Below, one piece after another: positions 9,989-19,975 of a stretch of DNA of 40,231 nt. This DNA comes from Diphasiastrum complanatum (Eukaryota; Streptophyta; Lycopodiopsida; Lycopodiales; Lycopodiaceae), in the NCBI GenBank assembly GCA_029204225.1, contig MU835299.1:1-40231 (forward strand). The letters run 5' to 3'. The notes below the pieces were generated by a model, which was not told the origin of the DNA, did no database searches, and was given only the letters and a program-made list of their open reading frames with translations. Within the stretch, counting starts at the first letter, position 1. The number at the start of each line of letters is the position of its first letter. Both the position numbers and the translations under genes were made by a program.

Positions 9989-11101
9989 TGTCGAAAGAAA
10001 AATTGGAACTCGATTTCTCTTCTCGGTGCATGAACTACTGGTGACTTAGTAGGCGAACACAAGAATATGATAATTTTAAATTTTTAATGTGTGGTCGTAG
10101 CGGAAGCGAAGAGCAAACAATCAGACAAATCAATTAGTCAGCTAGACAGAATGTAGAAAAGCATTGCAGTATTGACACGAATCTGAATGTAGAACCAGAC
10201 AGAGCTGTAATCAGATTAAGTATAACGTAATATACAAGTCAATAATGTAGGTGAGCACAAAACAATAGCGGACGTAACCACATGCTTCACAAAGCTAATC
10301 ACAAATTGTAAAGGTTATGACCCTATTACTGACAATCTATCTAAAAGAAAGAATCAATGCGTGAAGGCATCTACAATGTCTGTCACTCAATTACGAAAAT
10401 CAAGCTTACTAATATCACTTATTGCCCTTGTTCATGCTTATATCTGAATACTGAGATGGTATTCACTATATACATAAATTTTTTATAGATGTGCTGATGA
10501 AAAAGGTACAAAAGTGGTTGTGCCGTCTGTAGGGGATCGTGGGTGGCTACTGTTGTAGTCAAATCCGATCGCACAGTGCATGGAACGAGCGTGAAGAGGC
10601 TACAACGTCGGGCTTCACCAAAAATAATGTTAGTGAAAATGCAAAAATTGCGACACCCTTTGGCCTTTGGTCTTGTCCTTACCTAAAGGCAACCTGCGCC
10701 CTTTTAAAGACAAGTGTCGCATTTTTAGAGACAAGTGTTGTCTGTCATAAATTGCGTGTAAAATTGCAGTGTCGCATTTTTCGCCTGTCATCAAATGCAT
10801 GCAAAAATACAGTGTCGCATTTTTCGCCTGTCATAAAATGCGTGTAGAAATGCAGTGTTGCATTTTTTGCATTTTTCGTCTGTCAATTTTACTTGTAAAT
10901 ATGCAGGCTGTGCAACTGTCACATTTTTTGCCTGTCATAAATAGAGAGTAATAATGTAGACTGTTGCAACTGCCGCCTTCTTTGCCTATCTTATTTTACG
11001 TGTAAATATGCAGACCGTGGGACAACACAAGTAAAATACAACAGCATGAATGGAGGCAGATTAACATAGGATTTAGGAGAGTAAAGGAAATAAATCCAAC
11101 A
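9989..11101 (-). repeat. 3' LTR of Copia-3 (1,113 bp)
   Basis: On the minus strand it begins TGTTGGATTTATTTCC after the polypurine tract and ends TTTCTTTCGACA next to the target duplication. It aligns with 11458-12495 over nearly its whole length, with many substitutions and small indels. One indel near 10080 covers a short segment missing from the other copy. Confidence 0.9.
10705..11030. repeat. ~43-bp tandem subrepeats inside the Copia-3 LTR
   Basis: Units starting GTGTCGCATTTTTCGCCTG recur at 10769, 10812 and 10855, with more decayed copies on both sides. Each unit has GCATTTTT and AAAATGC in inverted orientation, so single strands could fold. The matching array in the other LTR is near 12105-12410. 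Short open frames in it are by-products of the repeat. Confidence 0.85.
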
Positions 11102-11110
11102 CTCCCTCTT
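11102..11110 (-). other. polypurine tract of Copia-3
   Basis: AAGAGGGAG on the minus strand, directly before the LTR start TGTTGG and directly after the stop codon of the RNase H frame. Confidence 0.85.
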
Positions 11111-11457
11111 AATCTAGATCCGTGAATGCCTTGATCTTCAGACTAAGCAATGCACAAAACTTGTTGTGTGCATTAACACTTAATGTCTTTGTAAATATAT
11201 CTACAACCATAACCTGCGTTCTACAGTACGTTAAGCTTACCTCCTTGTTGAGAACCTTGCCCCTGATATAGTGATATCGGATCTCGATGTACTTACTCCT
11301 AGAGTGAAATCTAGGGTTGGCCGATAAGGCAATAGCACTCTGATTATCACAAAATATGACAGTAGGGTATACTGATTCAAACTAATGTTTGATAGTAAAT
11401 TTTTCAACCAAAACGCTTCGTTAATAGATTGAGAAGCATCAATGTACTCTTTTGGTG
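11111..11457 (-). pseudogene. Copia-3 RNase H C-terminal fragment
   Basis: The minus strand reads EYIDASQSINEAFWLKNLL. After one frameshift near 11370 it reads CDNQSAIALSANPRFHSRSK, then IEIRYHYIRGKVLNKEVSL, then VVDIFTKTLS. These are the terminal RNase H motifs of Ty1/Copia pol. The stop codon lies at the polypurine tract, as usual. The upstream end joins the LTR directly at a CACC-containing junction, which suggests the deletion used short homology. Confidence 0.88.
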
Positions 11458-12495
11458 CGTGCACTACTGGTGACTTAGTAGGTGAACACAAGAATATGAT
11501 AATTTTAAAGTCGTAGCGGACAAATCAATTAGTTAGCCAGACATAATGTAGAAAAGCATTGCAGTATTGACATGAATCTGAATGCAGAACCAGACAGAGC
11601 TGTAGTCAGATTAAGTATAACGAAATATACAAGTCCATAATGCAGGTGAGCACAAAACAATAGCAGACGTAACCATGTGTCTCACAAAGCTAATCACAAA
11701 CTGTAAAGGTTATGAACCTATTACTGACAATCTGTTTGAAAGAAAGAATAAATGCGCAAAGGCATCTACAATGTCTGTCACTCAATTACGAAAATCAAGC
11801 TTACTGATGTCGCTTATTGCACCTGTTCGTGCTTATATATGAATACTGAGATGGTATTCACTATATACATAAAATTTTTACAGGTGTGCAGATGAAGAAG
11901 GTACAAAAGTGGTTATGCCATCTGTAGAAGATCGTGGGTGGCTGTTGTTGTTGTCAAATATGATCGCACAGTGCATGGAACGAGCGTGAAGAGACTGCGA
12001 CATCAGGCTTCACCAAAAATAACGTTGGTGAAAATGCGAAAAGCGCGACACCCTTTGCCTTTGGTCTTGTCCTTACCTAAAGGCAACATGCACCCTTTTT
12101 AAGACAAGTGTCACATTTTTAGAGGCAAGTGTCGTCTGTCATAAATTGCGTGCAAAAATGTAGTGTCGCATTTTTTGCATTTTTCACTTGACATCAAATG
12201 CATGCAAAAATGTAGCGTCGCATTTTTCATCTATCATAAAATGCGTGTAAAAATACAGTACCGCATTTTTCGCCTATCAATTTTACTTGTAAATATGCAG
12301 GTTGTGCAATTGTCGCATTTTTTGCCTGTCATAAATTGTGAGTAAAAATGCAAACTGTTGCAACTGTCACCTTTTTTGCCTGTCTTATTTTATGTGTAAA
12401 TATGCAGATTGTGGGACAACACAAAAAAAATATAGCAGCATGAATTGAGGTAGATGAACATAGGATTTAGGAGACTAGAGGAAATAAATCCAATA
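11458..12495 (-). repeat. 5' LTR of Copia-3, inner end truncated
   Basis: Partner of 9989-11101. Its outer end at 12495 reads TATTGGATTT on the minus strand, so the TG has mutated to TA. Its inner end lacks the last 45-50 bp and any primer site. The 43-bp subrepeat array is at about 12105-12410. Confidence 0.88.
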
Positions 12496-13308
12496 GGCCA
12501 TAACATGTGCTAACTATTTATGTAATAGTCTTCCAAATAGTGCCATTGATGGGATCTCACCATATCAAGCTTTGTATGGCAATAAGTGCAATGTAAAAGA
12601 TTTTAAAGTGTTTGGATGTATGTGTTATGTCCATATTCCTTTGGAAACTAGAAAGAAAAACGATGCAACTTCTTTCAACGGAATTTTTGTTGGCTATAGT
12701 GAAAATAGCAAAGGTTATAGGATTTTTTATCCTATTTCAAAGAAAGTAAAAGTTAGTAAGGATGTCTTATTTGATGAATCTCAATGTTCCAAGATCCATT
12801 CAAGTGCATCTAATCCTCTATGTGTCCAAGATCTTGCAAAATCCGAGGAGGAGCTTTATGAAGATGTCAATCTCAAGAGCCAAAGGGGCCGAGGAGATCT
12901 ACAAGGAACAAGGCCGAGCCAAGGCTTACCTACCTTGAAAAGGGAAAGCAAAGGGAAGACTCAAGTTCTACTACCTCTTACTCCTTTCTAACCACAATGC
13001 TTGAAGAGCCATGAAGTTCTGGAGATGCTAGTAAATCACATGCAATGCAAGTAGAGTTTTATGATTTACTAGATAATCAAACTTGGAATCTTGTATACCT
13101 TCCATATGGGAAGAAGCCACTTGCATGTAAGTGGATTTATAGATTAAAATACAATCAAGGTGGATCTATAAATAAATACAAAGCTAGACTTGTTGTTAAA
13201 GGGTTTCTTCAACCTAAAGACATAGATTATGAAGAAACATTTACACATGTAGCAAAGCTTGTAGCTATTAGATTGATCATTTGCATTGCTACTTTGTTCA
13301 ATAAGTTC
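12496..13308 (+). pseudogene. Copia-2 block 3: integrase C-terminal part and start of reverse transcriptase
   Basis: It resumes integrase after the GGCCA duplication. GISPYQALYGNKCNVKDF, KVFGCMCYVHIP and NGIFVGYSENSKGYRI are the integrase C-side Copia motifs. A charged linker with small frame problems follows. RT begins at 13045: YDLLDNQTWNLVYLPYGKKP, then CKWIYRLKYN, KARLVVKGF and DYEETFTHVAK. It stops after ICIATLFN, before the RT catalytic region. Confidence 0.9.
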
Positions 13309-13944
13309 CTAAGTTTGATTAATTAGTCAAAGTCAATTGGTGGTAGGTGAATGTATTTCTTTCTTCACCATTGACTAGTTTGTGTTTTTGGTGAAGGGTG
13401 TGGATTTCAATCCCACCTTCATTAGAATAGCCAATAGGAGAAGGGGCAAGGGCCTTCCCCATCTATAAAAAGGCACCATTTGTATCATATTTTCATGCTT
13501 AATGAGAAGGAGAAAACTCTACTATTTTGGAGAGAAGCATCCTCATTTGCTATTCCATACTTGCTAATGTCATTTTGTGTGTGTTTGTTTTTTTGCTTTC
13601 TAGCTTATATGTTTTTGGTTTGTATTGTTAATGTTTCTCCATTAGTAAGCAAAATGAGCAAATGATCTAACCTCCTCTCTCACTCTCTCTCTCTCTCACA
13701 CTCTTGCTCTACTTCTCCTATCTATTCTTCTATCTCTCTCCTTGCTCTAAATCTTGATGTGTGTGTGGTTAGTGTAGGAAGGGGTAGTGTTAAAAGGTGG
13801 TAGTGTTAGAGGAAAGAGTAGGAAGCATCTAAAAGTAGCATCTTGACATAGTTAGGTACCTATCCAATGAACTAACCCTCTTTGACAAGGGAAGGGCTGC
13901 TCACCCACCGACTATATCTACACAACCTATAAAGATTGTAAAGG
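13309..13944. other. foreign ~630-bp segment replacing the Copia-2 RT catalytic region
   Basis: RT breaks at ATLFN and resumes at TPMEH near 13952. The catalytic part of RT that should lie between is missing, and unrelated sequence takes its place. The segment has a TATA-like CTATAAAAAGG at 13463-13473, a CT-rich tract at 13671-13740 and a GTGTGTGTGG run. That looks like a promoter-bearing LTR or other insertion, but I found no clear TG...CA ends with a target duplication. Confidence 0.6.
13463..13473 (+). promoter_or_regulatory. TATA-like box in the foreign segment
   Basis: CTATAAAAAGG followed by a CT-rich tract about 200 bp downstream. Compatible with an LTR promoter. The transcript start is unknown. 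Confidence 0.4.
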
Positions 13945-14460
13945 GATTTACACCCCTATGGAGCATGTTGTTAAATTTTCTAATGATGGTGATGAAGCAT
14001 CCTTTGAAACATCACACTATTTAGAAAGCTTATAGGCTCCTTAATCTATTTGACAATCACTAGACCAGATTTGAGTTATTGTGTAAGCAAGTTAAGTCAA
14101 CACATGCAAGGTCCTTTGATACATCATTGGAAAAGTGCCAAAAGAGTACTTAGATATATCTCTTCTACTAGATTTTTTGGCATTCTCTATCAAAGATCTA
14201 ACTTGCACTCGAGGGCATACTCGGATTCAGATTTTGCAGGAGACGAGATGGATAGGAGATCCATAAGTGCATTTTCCAATTTCCTTTGTGGAGGAGTGAT
14301 ATCTTGGCTTTCCAAAAAGCAAGATACTATCTCACTTTCCTCTTGTGAAGCCAAGTACAAGGCCTTAATTTCAACAACAAAAGAACTCATTTGGCTAAGA
14401 AGACTTTTGGAGGAGCTTCAAGTGATGAAGACCGAGGAGATCCCTTGCATCTATTGTGTT
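13945..14460 (+). pseudogene. Copia-2 block 4: end of RT and RNase H
   Basis: It begins TPMEHVVKFSNDGDEASF and, after a frameshift near 14035, continues TITRPDLSYCVSKLSQHM, then HWKSAKRVLRYI. RNase H follows with YSDSDFAGD, SWLSKKQDTISLSSCEAKY and LIWLRRLLEELQ. The catalytic Asp and Glu positions are present. The frame ends at about IPCIYC, where the expected DNQSA motif is missing. The 3' end of Copia-2 was therefore cut here by deletion or insertion. Confidence 0.9.
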
Positions 14461-15299
14461 ATATGTGTAAAACGATCATCTAAAAAGCTCTGCGGTGGGT
14501 CTTCTGATGAAGAAGTCAGTCACCATAGGGACTAAGGAAGAGACAAAAACCTGAGGGAGAGGACGTTTGTCATCATCCCAACTTAGTCTAACTTCAAAAA
14601 TCACCAAAAATGGCACAGAAACAGCTAATCAAGATGGATAAAAAATCAGAAAACAAGGGGCTGAGAAAGTAGAATAATGAGCAACAAATGTGCAAGGCCA
14701 ATAAGTAGAAAGGTTCTAACAAAATGGAAAAAGGAAGGGGCACGCGTCACTATCCTAGGTGGTCACGTGTCGCCGGCATGACCGTGCTTGATGGGACCAA
14801 CTATGCTATGTCTATATAGTGGTGGGGTTTCCCTCTTTCCATTCATTCAATCTACCCGGGAGTTGGTGGATGGAGAGCACGTGCATGAGCCAGGATGTAT
14901 CTCCAGGCCAAGAGATGTATGCTAGGGAGAGCCGAGTGCGATGCTTGGTGGTATGGGACACCAGTTATCGTAGGAGGCTCAACTGGGAGGGTGTGAGAGA
15001 GCAAAATGACAAATATGAAAGAGAAATAGGGGGCTGGAAAAGAGCAGTATGTGAGCAAAAAGACAGCAAGTAGGTGCAAAGGAAGTGCAAATGGGCGCAA
15101 CCAATACCTGGGTGAGTGCTAATTCGTCATCCAATCAGTAGTGCCAACAAAGAGAGGTAAAAGCTGAAGATATGACAAAATAGATGCGCCAACCAGCCGT
15201 CAAATAAGCTAAAAAAAGTGCTGAAAAATAATCAGATAGCCGACAAATAATCAGCAAAATGAGCAACAAGTCAATGGAGAAATCTGTCGATAATGGTGA
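14461..15299. other. non-coding region downstream of the Copia-2 break
   Basis: Higher GC than its surroundings, with CACGCGTCAC and CACGTG-type motifs near 14740-14770 and a CTATATAGTGG at about 14811. Its short open frames have no recognised domain. By position it may be the distal leader or 3' part of the minus-strand LTR element whose LTR lies at 15874-16250. I could not pair any of it with that LTR. Confidence 0.4.
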
Positions 15300-15700
15300 G
15301 ATAATAGGGCACCGGGCAACAACTACCAAGATCCACAATGTGCTGAAAATAATGGTGATGTAGGGCGCTGGACAGCCTCCAATCAAGATAAAAAAATGAT
15401 CAGCAAATTGGTGACGAAAAGTGTCAAAAATGATGAGGTAGTAGGGCGCTGGACAACAGCTACCAAATCTGCAAAAACAATGAAAAACTGCCAAAAAAAT
15501 CGACAAAAGTGATGGGTTAGCAGGGCGCTAGACAGCCTCTACTAAATCTGAAAAAACGGAGACAAAAACAGACGAAAGTGACAAGTATGAAGGGGCTGGA
15601 CAGCCTGCAAACAAAAGTGAAGAGATGGCTGAAAATGGAAGGAGAAACGAACAAAAGAGATGAGGGAATCGGGCGCTGGACAGCCTGTAAACAAGCTAGA
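15300..15700. repeat. ~80-bp tandem array around GGGCGCTGGACAGCCT
   Basis: Degenerate units whose core GGGCGCTGGACAGCCT or variants lie near 15307, 15362, 15441, 15523, 15592 and 15669. The cores are mostly 70-85 bp apart and are joined by A-rich spacers containing AAAAATGA or AAAAACGA. It yields chance minus-strand open frames with repeating CPAPY peptides. The array lies between a palindrome and unassigned DNA. Confidence 0.8.
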
Positions 15701-15757
15701 CTTAGGTGTTGAGAGTAATCTGCCAAAAAAACCTTTTTTTTTTTCTGGCTGTCAAAT

Positions 15758-15779
15758 TTAGCGGAAGTACTTCCGCTAA
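15758..15779. repeat. 22-bp perfect palindrome
   Basis: The centre is GCGGAAGTACTTCCGC, extended by TTA and TAA on the two sides. Right after it come two more CCGCTAA/CCGC repeats (15781-15800). It could form a cruciform or be a dimeric protein site. Its role is unknown. Confidence 0.9.
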
Positions 15780-15861
15780 CTGTCCGCTAAAGCTCCGCCA
15801 AGGAAAATGCGAAAAATGGGCGCTCAATCAAAAAATCAGATTTGAAATTCAGCAGTCAAGT

Positions 15862-15873
15862 GCTATGATATCA
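15862..15873 (-). other. degenerate initiator-Met tRNA primer site
   Basis: The minus strand reads TGATATCATAGC, two mismatches from the Copia consensus TGGTATCAGAGC. It would be the primer site of a minus-strand element whose LTR starts at about 15874. Confidence 0.5.
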
Positions 15874-16250
15874 AGTTACAAACTAAGATTCACTAGCTAT
15901 GCTAGAAAGCAAGACTTAAGCTAGAAAGTAGAAAGAGAGAATGTTTAAGGAGGCTAAAGAGGAGCAATCATCATAAACTGAATAAAGAAATACAATGCTG
16001 CCCTATACATACCCTCTCCCTGAATCAAATAGATGATTCAAAAAAAGGAGAGAATAGGATTTGGAGGGAAAATAGTGCGCCCTCCCAATAGGAGGACCCC
16101 CACTCCAAAGCAACATGACCAAGTCCTAAACATATGACCAAATAGGGCCCAAGGCCAGTATATGAATAAAAAGGGCCCTTAGGCCTACTTATGCATAATA
16201 ACTAATAAAAGAATGGACGCGGCGAATGTAATGAGCCAAGTCCATAACTT
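15874..16250 (-). repeat. probable minus-strand 5' LTR fragment
   Basis: It lies upstream (in minus sense) of the degenerate Met primer site. It has a TATA-like GTATGTATAGGGC at about 16002-16014 and a U3-like GC-richer block (GGGAGGGCGCACTATTTTCC side). No second copy is seen, and the end next to the primer site does not read CA, so the boundaries are approximate. Confidence 0.45.
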
Positions 16251-16369
16251 ATTGTCAAAGGTTGTGTGATATTGGAATGCATAGCGTATTTTGTCTTAAT
16301 CAGCAATTACAGTTTGCTAATCAACAATTGCAATGATCAAATTAACAATTGCTTGGTTATGTGCACCAT

Positions 16370-18350
16370 GCCAGTGCTGAAAGCATTGCACTCAAGCATG
16401 CTATATCAGAGTTGAATGCTATAGTTACAACTCTTTGGGGCTCAAACCAAGAAATGTTAGAATCCATGGAGAAATTGTGATCTGACAATTTAAAATCTAT
16501 TATTGATATACAAGTTTCAAAAAAAGCAATGATGAAAAAAAAAAGTATCGATGAAGAACATTGATGACCTATTCACACATAGTGGCAATCAGGAAAAAAA
16601 AGATTTGAGCATTTAAGTATGTTTTTTCTATAAAATGTTTATTTGATTTGTATTTGTCATTTAAATTTGATTTGTATTATCAATTTATTAAACATAATTT
16701 GAGTTTTTATATGTTTGTTGTAGATCATGTTTGGTGGCAAAGAACTATTTAACAGATCGTTCATGCATTGGAGAATCTTTAAGTCGTGTTTTACCGAGAA
16801 TGTCAACAAAGACAATGATGAAAAATGTTCGGTTTGAAAAAAATGAAAAAAGAAATTGCAGAGACTGTTTTGAATAAAGTTAAAACTTACTTGGATGCAA
16901 TCTGATACAAGGTGCATGTGATGATTCTGGAATTAGCAGAAATGTTTATTCTACTTTTTTTAGAATAGTTAAAGAAGTCTTTTCTCAAGTGATGTTGAAA
17001 CAAATTTATCTTCCTCGTCCATATCGGATAAGATTAGCAAGAAATTATTATAATGATGGAATGTTCAAAGTAGTTGGCCAACTACTTTATATATTGGATT
17101 TATACAAATCAGAATGTGGTGAGCTCAATTATTTTAAGTATCGTTACATTCAATACATTGTCTTTTCTTATTAACATGTCATAAATTACTTGGTTCTCTA
17201 CAGGTCATGAAAGAGGACCATAAAATACTTTCATGGATATTTTCACGTACAAATTATGGCGAAATTATAAAGAGACACATGGAGGGTGAAAAATTTACAT
17301 TCGAAAACCATGGAAGTTTTTAAATTCAGTGGCACCTTGCAGGCAATTTGAAAACATTGAAATGTATGTATAATGTCTCTCATGGGGCAACATCAAAGCA
17401 TCCATGTTTGTATTGCATGAATAATTGTTACAATATGAATTTGGGACGACCAAACACTGGCCCAACACGAGAAGTAGAAGATCTAAATATAAAAAGTGTG
17501 GTGCCAATTCCATTAAAGCATGTTCAAATATGCACATTGCATGCTGAGGTTCGTATTATTGAAAAACTAATTTATCTGCATATTCTCCTTGCATGGAATC
17601 ATAAACCGAAGTCTATGGCTAAAGCAACTATCAAGAGCTTGGAAGAAGTTCTTTCAAAGGCAGGACTACATAAAGGGAATGTCACCAACGAAAAAAGTGA
17701 GACTCTCCGAAAAAAAAATGTTCCTCATAAGCTATCAGTTGGAGGTGCTAAAGCAAGAAGATTCCTATCCAATCACACATGCAAAGAATCTAGTGTCAGA
17801 TACGAAATTTGGAAAGAAATTGTTCAAACCACACGAACACTAGAAGTAAATATCGAGTGGAAAAGAGACAAGTTTGAAATCACTTAGACAAACTAATAGG
17901 TGTTATCAGTAAAGAAAACCTATCATCTGAAGATATGAGGACTTTGCAAAATCATTGCGCACCACATTTGTAAAATCTGTACGAAACACGTTACACATTA
18001 ATTGGTACTAATCAATTTCATTATATGGTATCTCATTCATGATTATAAATATTTCTATTAATGTTACCAATTTCAACTAATTGCAACTCTTGTTTGCAGC
18101 ACATCTTGCTCCATCATGCAACTTATTTTGCAAAGGAGTATGGGAGCTTAAGTATCTGGTCATCACAAGGCATGAAAAAATCACATTGGCAAGCAAGAGA
18201 CACATTTCATAGAGCTACAAATTATGGTAGACATAATTCAAATCATAAATATTTAGTACAACTATTCTAGTGGTTTTACAGACGAGCACAATCTAAATAT
18301 CAAGCAAAGAACTCGCCAATCATTATGATCTTTTAGAAAGCATTCAAATT
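16370..18350 (+). pseudogene. decayed intron-containing transposase-like gene, family unknown
   Basis: Coding-like blocks are spread over 2 kb. Near 16372-16480 is a Glu/Leu-rich block (ALKHAISELNAIVTTLWG). Near 16915-16990 is DDSGISRNVYSTFF. Near 17205-17887 is KEDHKILSWIFSRTNYGEII, then LAGNLKTLKCMY, HGATSKHPCLYC and a HAEVRIIEKLIYLH motif. Near 18100-18330 is YGSLSIWSSQGM, then KSHWQARDTFHRATNYG. Intron-like acceptors precede blocks (TCTCTACAG near 17203, TTGTTTGCAG near 18100). The Cys/His motif after G-D/N-x-K and the late S-Q-G-x-x-K-S-H motif suggest a DDE-type transposase, but I cannot assign a superfamily. Stops and frame breaks are frequent. Confidence 0.5.
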
Positions 18351-18639
18351 CATCAGAAAAGAGAGATCCCCTTGATACAATGGAAAACATGTATATATAT
18401 GTATAATCTATTTTAATTTCAATTTTCATCATCTCCAAGTTTGAGATGCATGGTATTTTCATGAAAGAACAATTTCCTTTCATATGGATCTAAAAACTGT
18501 ATATGTTTCTTTTTGCTCATGTCTATATATCTCGAATAAAGGGACATTGAAGATGATCTTTTTGTGGTATCTCCAGGGACATAACCGACTATTTTAATAG
18601 CTAGATCCTTTTAACAAAAACAATTTTCAAATCAAAAAC

Positions 18640-18890
18640 ATCTTCAATATCGTTGAACGATGTGTTTGCATTGGGCCACATATATCAGTATGTGCAATGT
18701 CTAACAGATCTTTAGAAATATGTTCTTGATTCGACTTAAATGGCATTCTTTCCTGCTTTCCTATGATACAGCTTTGGCAGACAGGAGGGTCGACAATTCG
18801 ATAGTCTAAATCATGAACTGAAGAATGTCTAGAATGTAGCCTACTGATACATGATTAAGGTGACCAAGTCTATAATGCCCAATTGATTAT
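18640..18890 (-). pseudogene. Copia-4: pre-integrase domain and first part of integrase
   Basis: On the minus strand: YRLGHLNHVSVGYILDI, then VDPPVCQSCIIGKQERMPF and DIAHTDICGPMQTHRST. These are the pre-integrase H/C zinc motif and the first integrase Asp segment. The reading decays below about 18640, and 18350-18640 has no clear match. Confidence 0.8.
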
Positions 18891-19321
18891 TTATTGATAG
18901 ATGTTGAACTGCTTAAAGCACGATCAGTTACAAAGTTACAATGACTAAGCCTATAGAGATATCCTTGTCTCTTTCCGAGTGCAAGAACTCTCTTGCTCTT
19001 ATTAAAAATTTGACAAAAATCTGTCTGAAACTCTACCCTATGTCCAAGTCTGTAATTTGACTGTTCGAACAATAGATTTGTCTTCAGATTCGAGACATAC
19101 AATACATTTGGCATCAGCTTCGACAGTCCATTCTGAAAATTCATTCTAACAGTACATTCACCTTCAATTTTGTGGGAGCTGCTATCTCCAAGGTGAACGA
19201 ATTTGTTGGTGTTGTTGGTTGAATAATCGATGAACCATTCTTGATGGCTTGTCATATGTTGCGTTGCTCCAAAATCGAGGAACCATTCCTCCGATCGTTC
19301 AACATGGTGATGGCTCACCAT
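18887..19321 (-). pseudogene. Copia-4: protease region
   Basis: A 144-codon open frame with EEWFLDFGATQHMTSHQEWF, the Copia protease site. The usual D-S-G triad reads D-F-G, so the catalytic Ser/Thr neighbour is lost. It continues with GECTVRMNFQNGL, MPNVLYVSNLKTNLL and GKRQGYLYRL, the normal path toward the pre-integrase domain. Confidence 0.88.
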
Positions 19322-19975
19322 GAAGACTTCCTGCTCTTCATCATCTTTGATCTTCTGCTTGGTGTCGGCTGCATGAGCTTGCTGATACGGAGGTTGCTGA
19401 TTATGGGCCTTCTATGACTACTTCTGATTGTTGTCGTTTTGTCGAACAATTTTTTCTTCTGTTGTTTCCTTGTGTTCTTCTTGATGAACAATGCTTTTGA
19501 GTCATTGATGGAGGACGAGGATGATCCCCTTCTTGTTTCCTCCTGCAGCAGCATGATTAAGACTTTGGACAATGTTATATCTGAGTGTGTGGTTACCATC
19601 ATCACTCAAGTTTCATAAGGGGATGGACATTCTGAGAGAGAAGAACTTTCTCTTCAGATGCAGCTTTGAAGTGACATCTCTCACTTCATACAGTGTACTC
19701 AATATATCCCAAGCCTCTTTCAAAGATTGGGCTTGTCTTTGATGTGGTGGCCAATCTGTGTGTCGGAGATATTAAGGGTGATCAAGGCGAAAGCCTTGCC
19801 ATCCTTGAGCTTCCATTTGGAAATGGCTTGTTCATCGACACTAGAAAGTAGATCGGTTCCAACGACTATTTCTCAAAGCTCCTTGGCCATCAGTACTATC
19901 ATCATCTTGAATTTTCACAAATGGTAGCTCGAACCATCGAGTTAGTCTACCATAGAAGCATACTGTGATTATAAA
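19322..19975 (-). pseudogene. Copia-4: gag
   Basis: On the minus strand the N-terminal motif reads LDGSSYHL-stop-KFKMM, with the Trp codon lost. It is followed by SVDEQAISKWKLKDGKAFAL and LITLNISDTQIGHHI. In the next frame come LKEAWDILSTLYEVRDVTSK and LHLKRKFFSLRM. These are hallmarks of Copia gag (UBN2 type). The C-terminal part is Gln/His-rich and shows no intact CCHC knuckle. At least two frameshifts are present. A weak Met-tRNA-like site (…TCAGAGC on the minus strand at 20068-20079) lies about 100 bp upstream. Confidence 0.85.

Larger units (their letters stand above)
9989..12495 (-). mobile_element. Copia-3 deletion derivative, nested in Copia-2
   Basis: Minus-strand LTR element with GGCCA duplications. 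A left LTR of 1,113 bp and a right LTR of about 1,038 bp flank only about 356 bp of internal sequence, which holds the RNase H tail and polypurine tract. The primer site, gag, protease, integrase and RT are gone, along with about 45-50 bp of the right LTR's inner end. It is thus an internally deleted copy, unable to encode its own proteins. Confidence 0.9.

Noticed and set aside
10539-10951. Two overlapping plus-strand ORFs with repeating SHFSPVIK-like peptides
   Set aside because: They lie wholly inside the Copia-3 LTR subrepeat array and repeat with its 43-bp period. The other LTR shows the same kind of frame.
15300-15700. CRISPR-like array
   Set aside because: Units are degenerate, spacing varies, the spacers themselves are similar A-rich repeats, and the context is a plant genome.
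15135-15726. Minus-strand ORFs of 123 and 69 codons with repeating CPAPY peptides
   Set aside because: They are translations of the ~80-bp tandem array. Repeat units shift frame between copies, so no constrained protein is indicated.
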